Source: CAMFLJ01 sp965279255 (GTDB lineage Bacteria > Actinomycetota > Acidimicrobiia > Acidimicrobiales > Acidimicrobilacustridaceae). Taken from it: 64,000 nt of DNA. Below are positions 32,173 to 39,227 of this stretch, piece after piece. Location: the NCBI GenBank assembly GCA_965279255.1, contig OZ257146.1:248001-312000 (forward strand), read 5' to 3'. Within the stretch, counting starts at the first letter, position 1, and each line of letters opens with the position of its first letter. The notes below the pieces were generated by a model. That model worked only from the letters and a program-made list of their open reading frames with translations, searched no databases and was not told the origin of the DNA. Made by a program: the position numbers and the translations under genes.

Positions 32173-32456
32173 GTCACCAGGAGGCTGTGGGTCTCGCCGT
32201 AGCCGTTGGGCTCACGGGCGTCGCAGCCGTCGTCGTCGAAGAACCGGCCGCCCTCGGCGAGGTAGCGGAACCGGAAGGTGTGGCCGGCCGGCAGCACGAT
32301 CGCCGCCGACCGGGTGCCGTTGGACCGTGGCTTCATCGGCGTGGCCAACGGTGACCAGCCGTTGAAGTCACCGATCACCGACACCTTGCCGACGGTGGAG
32401 GGGACGGCGAAGGTGACCTTCACCTCGTCGCTGCCGAGTGGCGCCCGCTTGATCAT
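32169..32456 (-). CDS. Stand-alone glycogen-binding (CBM48/AMPK1-type) domain protein
   Basis: A 95-residue protein made almost entirely of one CBM48-type domain: VKVTFAVPSTVGKVSVIGDFNGWSP, then LPAGHTFRFRYLAEGGRFF. These are the conserved GDFNGW and FRYL features of isoamylase N-terminal/AMPK beta domains, normally fused to branching or debranching enzymes. No catalytic domain is attached and no glycogen enzyme is adjacent. ATG at 32456 has GAGGAG 5 nt upstream. It may recruit a partner to glycogen, or be a regulatory remnant. Confidence 0.82.
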   Translation of the reverse strand: MIKRAPLGSDEVKVTFAVPSTVGKVSVIGDFNGWSPLATPMKPRSNGTRSAAIVLPAGHTFRFRYLAEGGRFFDDDGCDAREPNGYGETHSLLVT

Positions 32457-32584
32457 CAGCACTCCTCGTGTCCTCGCCCACCCCGTGGTGGGCGTCGAGG
32501 GCGACGGTAGGAGTGGGCGCGACGCGCCGGGTGGACTGTCAGGAAACCTTCACGCCTGGTTCACCGACGACGCGGCGGCCACGC

Positions 32585-33457
32585 TCAGGCGATGACCCGA
32601 CGGCGGAAGAAGCGGATCCCGATGGCGCCGAACAGCAGGGTGAACCCGATGACGACCGGGTAGACGGCCCACAACGACATCGTGGGCACGTCGGTGAGGG
32701 CGGCACGGAAGCCCTCGCTCACGTAGACGAGCGGGTTCACGAGGATCGAGACCTGCAGCCAGCGGATCGGGGCCAGCGATGCCCACGTGTAGTAGATGCA
32801 ACCGAGGAACGTGATCGGCAGCACGACCACGCCGAAGAGCATCGGCACCGTGCGCGGGTTGAAGACGGTGCCGAACATGAGCCCCAGCGCCGAGCACATG
32901 ATGCAGGCCAGCGGGGTGAAGGTCAGCAGGATCACCCAGTGGATCTTCAGGTCAACCGGGGTGGCGGGCACGATGGCGGCGATCGGGAAGACGATGAGGG
33001 CGGCGAACAGGCCCTGGATCGCCCCGGACACGATCTTCTCGATGGCCACGAGCGACACCGGCAGCGGGGCCAGCACGCGGTCCTCGATCTCGCGGGTGAC
33101 GCCGAACTCGGTGACCATCGGCAGGGCGACGGCCTGGATGCCCTGGAACAGCACGGCGAGGCCGATGACGCCCGCCACCAGCAGCGTGGAGAAGTCCGAC
33201 GCGCCGGTGGCGCCGCCCACGCCCTGGCCGATCTTCGGGAACACGTAGGTGAACACGAACACCAGCAGCAGCGGCTGGAGGATGGTGCGGGGGATGAACT
33301 CGCGCAGGTTCTTGCGCAGCACGACGAGGTCGCGCAGGAGCAGCGCGCCGAAGGCGGCGGTGCTGGCGGCCCGGGTGCTGCGGGTCGGGAGCTCGAGCGG
33401 CGCCAGACCGGGCGAGGTGGTCGACGGGCTCGGCAGGGAGGGTTCGGTGGTGGTCAC
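32585..33457 (-). CDS. ABC-2 type transporter permease
   Basis: A 290-residue membrane protein with six predicted helices after a Pro/Ser/Thr-rich cytoplasmic N-terminus of about 45 residues. The REFIPRTILQPLLLVFVFTYVF entry helix and the EIEDRVLAPLPVSLVAIEK loop are typical of DrrB/NodJ-like exporters. It works with the ATPase encoded immediately upstream, whose stop overlaps its GTG start by four bases (GTGA). The exported compound is unknown; drugs, lipids or polysaccharides are typical for this type. Confidence 0.9.
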   Translation of the reverse strand: MTTTEPSLPSPSTTSPGLAPLELPTRSTRAASTAAFGALLLRDLVVLRKNLREFIPRTILQPLLLVFVFTYVFPKIGQGVGGATGASDFSTLLVAGVIGLAVLFQGIQAVALPMVTEFGVTREIEDRVLAPLPVSLVAIEKIVSGAIQGLFAALIVFPIAAIVPATPVDLKIHWVILLTFTPLACIMCSALGLMFGTVFNPRTVPMLFGVVVLPITFLGCIYYTWASLAPIRWLQVSILVNPLVYVSEGFRAALTDVPTMSLWAVYPVVIGFTLLFGAIGIRFFRRRVIA

Positions 33458-34452
33458 TCGCGGAGGTCCTTCCCGGTGAGCTCGATGAAGACGGTCTCGA
33501 GGGTGGGCTCCTCGGCTCGGAGGTCGACGACGGTGGCGCCGGACTCCTCGGCCGCGGCCAGCACGGTCGGCAGCACGCCTCGGGCGCCCCTGACTCCGAA
33601 GCGGAGGCCGTCGTCGGTGACCTCCATGTTGGTGACCCCGGTGAGCGCGGTGGTGAGGCGGTCGGCGAGCGCCTGGCGCACGGTCGGCTCGACCGGAGCG
33701 GTGGTGACGGTGACGAAGGTGTCGGCGCCGATGGAGGCCTTGAGCGCCTCCGGCGTGTCGAGGGCCAGCACCCGACCGTGGTCGATGATGGCCAGGCGGT
33801 GGCAGAGCTGGTCGGCCTCCTCCATGTAGTGCGTGGTGAGGAGGATGGTCTGGCCGTCGTCGTGGAGCTCCTCGAGGATCTCCCAGAGGGCGATGCGGCT
33901 CTGGGGGTCGAGGCCGGCGGTGGGCTCGTCGAGGAAGAGGATCGACGGGCGGTGCATCACCGCCCGGGCGACCATCAGGCGTTGGGCCATGCCGCCGGAC
34001 AGGGCGAGCACCGGCGCCTTGGCCCGCTCCTCGAGGCGGAACTGCTCGAGGAGGCGGTCGCTCTCGCGGCGGGCGACCTTGGCCGACATGCCGAAGAAGC
34101 GCCCGTGGAAGTAGAGGTTCTCCCAGACGGTGAGGGCCCGGTCGAGGGTGTTGCTCTGGGGCACGACGCCGATGAGCTGCTTCGCCGCCGCCGGGTGGGC
34201 GACGACGTCGACCCCGCCGACCAGGGCGCGCCCGCCGGTGGGGAGCACACGGGTGGTGAGCATGCCGGCGGTGGTGCTCTTGCCGGCACCGTTGGGCCCG
34301 AGGAGCCCGAAGATCTCGCCCTGGTAGACCTCGAGGTCGAGGCCGTCGACCGCCTTGACGCCGCCGGGGTAGACCTTGGTCAGGCCCTCGGTGCGGATCA
34401 CGACCTCACCGGTGGGAGCGGGAGCGGGTGCGGGGGTCGCCGGGGCGGTCAT
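33454..34452 (-). CDS. ABC transporter ATP-binding protein (DrrA-like)
   Basis: A 332-residue ATPase. After an Ala/Pro-rich start come TKVYPGGVKAVDGL, GLLGPNGAGKSTT (Walker A near residue 50), ALSGGMAQRLMVARAVM (signature) and ILFLDEPTAGLDPQSR (Walker B), with H-loop TTHYMEEAD. The C-terminal extension resembles DrrA-type exporters. It overlaps the 101-residue gene by one base (TGATG) and the permease by four, so the three are co-translated. It energises export through the permease at 32585. Confidence 0.92.
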   Translation of the reverse strand: MTAPATPAPAPAPTGEVVIRTEGLTKVYPGGVKAVDGLDLEVYQGEIFGLLGPNGAGKSTTAGMLTTRVLPTGGRALVGGVDVVAHPAAAKQLIGVVPQSNTLDRALTVWENLYFHGRFFGMSAKVARRESDRLLEQFRLEERAKAPVLALSGGMAQRLMVARAVMHRPSILFLDEPTAGLDPQSRIALWEILEELHDDGQTILLTTHYMEEADQLCHRLAIIDHGRVLALDTPEALKASIGADTFVTVTTAPVEPTVRQALADRLTTALTGVTNMEVTDDGLRFGVRGARGVLPTVLAAAEESGATVVDLRAEEPTLETVFIELTGKDLRE

Positions 34453-34757
34453 CAGGGCTCCAGTCCGTCAGCGGTGGTGAGGCCGTCGAGCTCGCCGGCC
34501 CCGCGGAACACGTGGCGCTGGGCGTCGGAGCGCACGACGAGGGCGTCGCCCCGGAGCACCCGGCCGTCGCCGAGGACCGCCATGGCGAGGCGGCACGGGG
34601 CCTGGGCGAGGGTCGAGGTGGCGACGGTGGTGGCGACGAGCTCCCAGTCGAGGGCCTCGGTCTCCTCGCGCCGCACCACGACGAGGTCGGCCTGCATGAG
34701 GGGGAGCTCGATGTCGTCGACGTGGACCTGGGCCAGGGTGAACCGGGCGTGGCGCAC
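34452..34757 (-). CDS. Hypothetical 101-residue protein in the map-ABC operon
   Basis: A 101-residue soluble protein with no membrane segment and no recognised family. It contains alternating hydrophobic strands (ADLVVVRREE, RLAMAVLGDGRVLRGDALVVRSD). It is placed between map (4-base gap) and the ABC ATPase (one-base overlap), which strongly supports it being a real gene. The start is GTG at 34757. No function can be assigned from sequence. Confidence 0.65.
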   Translation of the reverse strand: MRHARFTLAQVHVDDIELPLMQADLVVVRREETEALDWELVATTVATSTLAQAPCRLAMAVLGDGRVLRGDALVVRSDAQRHVFRGAGELDGLTTADGLEP

Positions 34758-34761
34758 CGGC

Positions 34762-35688
34762 TCAGTGCCCGCCGGTGAGGGTGAGGACCTCGACGCCGTC
34801 GTCGGTGACGAGGACGGTGTGCTCGAACTGCGCGGTGCGGCTGCCGTCGGCTGTGACGGCGGTCCAGTCGTCGTCCCAGATGCGGTGCAGGCCCGTGCCC
34901 ATCGAGATCATGGGCTCGATGGTGAAGATCATCCCCGGCTCCATGACCGCGGTGAAGCGGGGCTCGTAGTAGTGCGGGATCTGCAGGTCGGTGTGGAACT
35001 GCTCACCGATGCCGTGACCGACGAAGGCGCGGACCACCTGGTAGCGGTTGGCCGTGGCGTGCTCCTCGATGGCCCGCCCGATGTCGGAGAACGGACGCCC
35101 CGGCACCACGGCGGCGATGCCTCGGTCGAGGCACTCGCGGGTGACGTCGACGAGGCGCTTCGAGGCGTCGTCGACCTGGCCGACGAAGTAGGTGGCGTTG
35201 GTGTCGCCGTGCACGCCGTCGAGGTAGATGGTGACGTCGAGGTTCACGATGTCGCCGTCGCGCAGGGCCCGGTCGTCGGGGATGCCGTGGCAGATCACCT
35301 CGTTCACCGAGGTGCACAGCGACTTCGGGTAGTGGCGGTAGTTCAGCGTGCTCGGGTAGCCGCCCCGGTCGATGTACGCCTGGTGCACGACCGCGTCGAT
35401 CTCGTCGGTGGTGACACCAGGGGCCACTGCCGCGGCACCGAGCTCGAGCACCTCGGCCGCGGCCCGGCCGGCGACCCGCATGCGCTCGATCACGTCGGGG
35501 GGCTGGACCCACGGCTGGCGGCGGCGGACCGGGTCACCGGTCTCGGCGTAGTCGGGGCGGGGGATCTCCGGGGGCACGGAGCGCATGGGGCTGATCGCGC
35601 CCGGCTGGAGGCGTTCCGCGTCGTCGCGGTGGCACCGCTTGAACTTCTTGCCGCTGCCGCACCAGCACGGGTCGTTCGCCTTCAACAT
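34762..35688 (-). CDS. map: Type I methionine aminopeptidase with N-terminal SEC-C zinc motif
   Basis: A 308-residue MetAP. Residues 1-20 hold a SEC-C type zinc motif (CWCGSGKKFKRCH). The catalytic domain has the five metal ligands in order: NLDVTIYLDGVHGDTN (two Asp), FVGHGIG (His), FTIEPMI (Glu) and QFEHTVLV (Glu). It removes the initiator Met from nascent proteins; the SEC-C extension is thought to aid ribosome association. The ATG follows TACACT by 9 nt. Downstream genes (hypothetical, ABC ATPase, permease) are tightly packed and likely co-transcribed. Confidence 0.95.
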   Translation of the reverse strand: MLKANDPCWCGSGKKFKRCHRDDAERLQPGAISPMRSVPPEIPRPDYAETGDPVRRRQPWVQPPDVIERMRVAGRAAAEVLELGAAAVAPGVTTDEIDAVVHQAYIDRGGYPSTLNYRHYPKSLCTSVNEVICHGIPDDRALRDGDIVNLDVTIYLDGVHGDTNATYFVGQVDDASKRLVDVTRECLDRGIAAVVPGRPFSDIGRAIEEHATANRYQVVRAFVGHGIGEQFHTDLQIPHYYEPRFTAVMEPGMIFTIEPMISMGTGLHRIWDDDWTAVTADGSRTAQFEHTVLVTDDGVEVLTLTGGH

Positions 35689-35754
35689 GGTGCCTGGAGT
35701 GTACGAGCAGGTCCGACTGGCGCGACGGGGTGGAGGGGACAACCATTCACCCCC

Positions 35755-36159
35755 ATGTCGATCATCCGCATCAACGCCATCACCGTGCCGGCCGAGGCCG
35801 GCGACGAGCTCGCCCACCGCTTCGCGGCGCGGGCCGGCGCCGTCGACGGGGCCGACGGCTTCGAGGGCTTCGAGCTGCTCAAGCCCACCGACGGCCGCAC
35901 CCAGTGGCTCGTGATCACGCGCTGGCGCGACGAGGCCGCCTTCGAGGGCTGGGTCGCCTCGCCGGCCTTCGCCGACGGCCACCGTGGCACCGAGGGCGCG
36001 CCGGCCGCTGGCGGCCATCCCGGGGGTCACCCCGGTGGGCATCCGGGAGGCCATCCCGGTGGGCATCCCGGCGGGGCCGAGGGCGGCGAGCGCCCGGTCG
36101 GTGTCGGCAGCGAGGTCTGGGCCTACGAGCCGGTCGTGTCGGCCGGGCCGAAGTCGTAG
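35755..36159 (+). CDS. MhuD-like heme-degrading monooxygenase with GGHP-repeat insertion
   Basis: A 134-residue antibiotic-biosynthesis-monooxygenase fold protein that aligns with mycobacterial MhuD from its first residue: Asn7 in IRINAI, the FAARAGAVDGADGFEGFELL stretch, Trp66 in EGWVASPAF and His76 in ADGHRG correspond to MhuD Asn7, Trp66 and His75. MhuD opens heme to release iron. The unusual part is residues 86-107, five GGHP repeats inserted before the final strand (GSEVWAYEPV). Such His repeats could bind heme or metals. The ATG at 35755 lacks an obvious ribosome site. The next gene starts 3 bases after its stop. Confidence 0.85.
   Translation: MSIIRINAITVPAEAGDELAHRFAARAGAVDGADGFEGFELLKPTDGRTQWLVITRWRDEAAFEGWVASPAFADGHRGTEGAPAAGGHPGGHPGGHPGGHPGGHPGGAEGGERPVGVGSEVWAYEPVVSAGPKS
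36010..36075 (+). repeat. GGHP-encoding direct repeats
   Basis: Five in-frame copies of a 12-bp unit encoding Gly-Gly-His-Pro, plus a final Gly-Gly, inside the MhuD-like gene. The copies vary at wobble and first positions (ggc/ggg, cat/cac), so the peptide repeat is better conserved than the DNA. Confidence 0.9.
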
Positions 36160-36162
36160 GCC

Positions 36163-36525
36163 GTGCTCCTCGAGTTCCACCAGTCGTTCGCCTGGTTCGT
36201 CATCATCTCCAACGGGCTGGCGGGCCTCTGGGTCCTCGCCGCCAACTGGCTCACGCCGCTGCGCACGCGGGCCATGTGGTGGTTCGTCATCGCCGCGGAG
36301 CTGACGATCTTCGTGCAGGTCGCCATGGGCGTCGGCATGGTCGCCGGCCAGGGCATCCAGGCCCCGAAGTTCCACATGTTCTACGGCTTCGTGGCCATCA
36401 TCGCGGTGGGCATCATCTACAGCTACCGCCAGCAGATGGAGAAGCACCGCTACCTGCTGTACGGCCTCGGCAGCCTCTTCATCATGGGGCTGGGCATCCG
36501 GGCCATGCTCGTCGGCCAGACCTGA
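36163..36525 (+). CDS. Small four-helix membrane protein linked to the MhuD-like gene
   Basis: A 120-residue protein with four predicted helices (about residues 9-29, 39-61, 70-87 and 98-116). It starts at GTG 36163, 3 bases after the MhuD-like stop, so the two genes are co-expressed. His6 (FHQSF) and His71 (KFHMFYGF) lie near the ends of helices 1 and 3, on the same predicted side, which would allow metal or heme ligation, but this is only an inference. No named family was recognised. It is followed by a strong hairpin. Confidence 0.72.
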   Translation: MLLEFHQSFAWFVIISNGLAGLWVLAANWLTPLRTRAMWWFVIAAELTIFVQVAMGVGMVAGQGIQAPKFHMFYGFVAIIAVGIIYSYRQQMEKHRYLLYGLGSLFIMGLGIRAMLVGQT

Positions 36526-36571
36526 GCCGAGCCCCGGGGCCCGGCGGCCCCGACAGCTGTGCGCACACGCG

Positions 36572-36603
36572 ACGAGGGCGGGGCCATGTGGCCCCGCCCT
36601 CGT
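36572..36603. terminator. Bidirectional terminator, perfect 14-bp stem
   Basis: A perfect 14-bp GC-rich stem (ACGAGGGCGGGGCC / GGCCCCGCCCTCGT) with loop ATGT lies between the convergent membrane-protein gene and pckG. No other function is evident in this gap. Confidence 0.82.
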
Positions 36604-36642
36604 GCTGTTCGGTGTCGCGGTGGTGCGTCGTGAGCGACGGGC

Positions 36643-38433
36643 TCAGTCGGCGAGGCGCTTCTCGAGCTCGTGGAGCTCGTCGCGCAGCTCGGCGGGCAGG
36701 CGCTCGCCGATGCCGTCGAAGTGGGCCTCGATCTGGGGGATCTCGGCGCGCCAGGCCTCGTTGTCGACCGACAGCAGGGTGGCCATGGTGGCCGGGTCGA
36801 TCTCGAGGCCGGAGGTGTCGATGGCATCGGCGGTGGGAACCCGGCCGATGGCGGTGTCGACGGCGTCGGCGGTGCCCTCGAGGCGCTCGACGACCCACTT
36901 GAGCACGCGGGAGTTGTCGCCGAAGCCGGGCCACAGGAACTTGCCGTCGTCGCTCTTGCGGAACCAGTTCACCCAGAACAGCTTGGGCAGGTTCGAGGCG
37001 TCGGTGGCCTGGCCGATCTCGAGCCAGTGCTTGAAGTAGTCGCCCATGTTGTAGCCACAGAAGGGCAGCATGGCGAAGGGGTCGAAGCGCAGCTCGCCCA
37101 CGGTGCCGGCGGCGGCGGCGGTCTTCTCGGACGACATGATCGAGCCGAGGAACACGCCGTGCTGCCAGTCGAACGACTCGGTCACGAGCGGCACGTTGGT
37201 GGCGCGGCGGCCGCCGAAGAGGATCGCCGAGATCGGCACGCCGGCGGGGTCCTCCCACTCGGGGGCGATCGACGGGCACTGGTCGGCCGGGGCGGTGAAG
37301 CGGGCGTTCGGATGGGCGGCGGGGGTGGAGGACTCGGGGGTCCAGTCCTGGCCCTTCCAGTCGATGAGGTGGGCCGGCGGGTCGCTGAGGTCCTCCCACC
37401 AGATGTCGCCGTCGTCGGTGAGGGCGCAGTTGGTGAAGATGGAGTTGCCGCGCACCGAGGCGAGGGCGTTCTTGTTGGAGGCCTCGGAGGTGCCGGGGGC
37501 CACGCCGAAGAAGCCGGCCTCGGGGTTGATGGCGTAGAGGCGGCCGTCGTCGCCGAACTTCATCCAGGAGATGTCGTCGCCGATGGTCTCGACCTTCCAG
37601 CCCGGGAGGCTGGGGATGAGCATGGCCATGTTGGTCTTGCCACAGGCCGACGGGAAGGCGGCGGCCACGTACTTCTTCACGCCCTCGGGCGAGGTGAGGC
37701 CGAGGATGAGCATGTGCTCGGCCATCCAGCCGTCGTCGCGGGCCATGGTGGAGGCGATGCGCAGGGCGAAGCACTTCTTGCCGAGCAGGGCGTTGCCGCC
37801 GTAGCCGGAGCCGTAGGACCAGATCTCGCGGGTCTCGGGGAAGTGGACGATGTACTTGTTCTCGGCGTCGCACGGCCACGGCACGTCGGCCTGGCCCTCG
37901 GCGAGGGGCATGCCCACCGAGTGCACGCACGGGACCCACTGGCCGTCGCCGAGCACGTCGAGGGCGCCCTGGCCCATGCGGGTCATGATGCGCATGTTGA
38001 CCGCCACGTAGGCGGAGTCGGAGAGCTGCACGCCGATGTGGGCGATGGGGGAGCCGAGCGGGCCCATCGAGAACGGCACCACGTACATGGTGCGGCCCTT
38101 CATGGCGCCGGTGTAGAGCTCGGTGAGCTCGGCCTTCATCTCGGCCGGCGGGCGCCAGTTGTTGGTGGGCCCGGCGTCGATCTCGGCCTCGGAGCAGATG
38201 TAGGTGCGGTCCTCGACGCGGGCGACGTCGCCCGGGTCGGAGAGGGCGAGGTAGCTGTTCGGGCGCTTGGCCTCGTTCAGCGTGGTGAAGGTGCCACCGT
38301 CGACGAGCTCCTGACAGAGGCGCTCGAACTCCTCGGCCGAACCGTCGCACCAGTACACGTCGTCTGGCTGGAGGATCTCCCGCCACTGCTCCACCCAGGC
38401 GAGGAGCTTCTGGTTGCTGGTCTGACCGGCCAT
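36643..38433 (-). CDS. pckG: Phosphoenolpyruvate carboxykinase (GTP)
   Basis: A 596-residue GTP-dependent PEPCK. Key regions are VVPFSMGPLGSP (substrate site), FPSACGKTNMAML (P-loop with the reactive Cys, near residue 274), TIGDDISWMKF (metal Asp pair), NPEAGFFGVAPGT, and LPFCGYNMGDYF with FLWPGFGDNSRV (guanine site). It converts oxaloacetate and GTP to PEP for gluconeogenesis and anaplerotic balance. The ATG at 38433 has GGAGG about 5 nt upstream. Size matches the actinobacterial enzyme (about 606). Monocistronic, ending at the hairpin at 36572. Confidence 0.97.
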   Translation of the reverse strand: MAGQTSNQKLLAWVEQWREILQPDDVYWCDGSAEEFERLCQELVDGGTFTTLNEAKRPNSYLALSDPGDVARVEDRTYICSEAEIDAGPTNNWRPPAEMKAELTELYTGAMKGRTMYVVPFSMGPLGSPIAHIGVQLSDSAYVAVNMRIMTRMGQGALDVLGDGQWVPCVHSVGMPLAEGQADVPWPCDAENKYIVHFPETREIWSYGSGYGGNALLGKKCFALRIASTMARDDGWMAEHMLILGLTSPEGVKKYVAAAFPSACGKTNMAMLIPSLPGWKVETIGDDISWMKFGDDGRLYAINPEAGFFGVAPGTSEASNKNALASVRGNSIFTNCALTDDGDIWWEDLSDPPAHLIDWKGQDWTPESSTPAAHPNARFTAPADQCPSIAPEWEDPAGVPISAILFGGRRATNVPLVTESFDWQHGVFLGSIMSSEKTAAAAGTVGELRFDPFAMLPFCGYNMGDYFKHWLEIGQATDASNLPKLFWVNWFRKSDDGKFLWPGFGDNSRVLKWVVERLEGTADAVDTAIGRVPTADAIDTSGLEIDPATMATLLSVDNEAWRAEIPQIEAHFDGIGERLPAELRDELHELEKRLAD

Positions 38434-38633
38434 GGGACCTCCGACATCGTTGTCGTGTTCGCGCGCGTCGCGCATGAAGGTTGGGGGGATCCACCTACCC
38501 ACCGGGCATGCCGGTGAACGTCGGGTGAATGGGACCATCCTACGTGGTCGGTCAACGCGGGAAGCCAGCCGGTGGTCACCGATGGGGCCGCCGCTCGGCC
38601 CGTTCTACGGTGCCGACCGGCGAAAGGGCGAGG

Positions 38634-38921
38634 TCAGCCCTCGGTGCCGCCCTGGGGGTGCTGGACGTTGCCCTCGTGCTCCTGCGGGAAGCCGGGCGTG
38701 CCCATGTCGACCTCGGACCCGATGCGGACCCGGACGACGAGCTCCTGGTCGTCGACGTCGAACACGACGCGCTGACCCTGGCGGAGCATGCGGAAGACCG
38801 AGCCCTGCAGCGCGTCGCGCGACAGCTCGTACTCGGTCAGGGTGGTGTCGGTGAGGACGGTGCCGTCGCCGGAGATCGGGTCGTAGGACTTGACCACGCC
38901 CTGCAGCGAGCTGGCGCCCAC
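38634..38921 (-). CDS. Cold-shock-domain-like small protein downstream of rpmB
   Basis: A 95-residue protein. Residues 5-57 (LQGVVKSYDPISGDGTVLTD ... LRQGQRVVFDVDD) have the spacing of a cold-shock/OB domain (GxVKxYDxxxGxG and GQxVxFDV), but the RNA-binding FGFI aromatic motif is replaced by GTVL. The C-terminus is acidic and Gly/Pro-rich. The start is GTG at 38921, two bases after the rpmB stop, so it is co-expressed with a ribosomal protein. RNA binding is plausible but weakened by the missing aromatics. Confidence 0.7.
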   Translation of the reverse strand: MGASSLQGVVKSYDPISGDGTVLTDTTLTEYELSRDALQGSVFRMLRQGQRVVFDVDDQELVVRVRIGSEVDMGTPGFPQEHEGNVQHPQGGTEG

Positions 38922-38923
38922 GC

Positions 38924-39118
38924 TCAGCGGACCGCCTTGACGACCTTGCCGGCCTTCAGGCAGGAGGTGCAGACGTCGACGCGCTTGGTGGAACCGTTGA
39001 CGACGGCGCGCACCCGTTGGATGTTCGGGTTCCAACGACGCTTGGTGCGTCGGTGGGAGTGGCTCACGGCCATACCGAACGACGGGTGCTTGCCGCACAC
39101 CTCGCAAACAGCTGCCAT
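38924..39118 (-). CDS. rpmB: 50S ribosomal protein L28
   Basis: A 64-residue L28 of the zinc-binding (C+) form: MAAVCEVCGKHP with one CxxC near the N-terminus and CTSCLKAGKV with the second, and the family core SHSHRRTKRRWNPNIQ. The ATG at 39118 is preceded by GGAG about 9 nt upstream, and a TAGCAT hexamer suggests a leader of about 40 nt. The cold-shock-like gene follows two bases after the stop. Retention of both Cys pairs means this is the zinc-dependent paralogue. Confidence 0.96.
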   Translation of the reverse strand: MAAVCEVCGKHPSFGMAVSHSHRRTKRRWNPNIQRVRAVVNGSTKRVDVCTSCLKAGKVVKAVR

Positions 39119-39227
39119 GACCACACACTCCGAAGAAAGACGGGAACAACGAACACGAGATGCTAGCAACCACCGCTCCGGGGTCCAACTCGGGCGGGCC
39201 CGGGGCGCATCGGTAGTCTCTCGGCCG

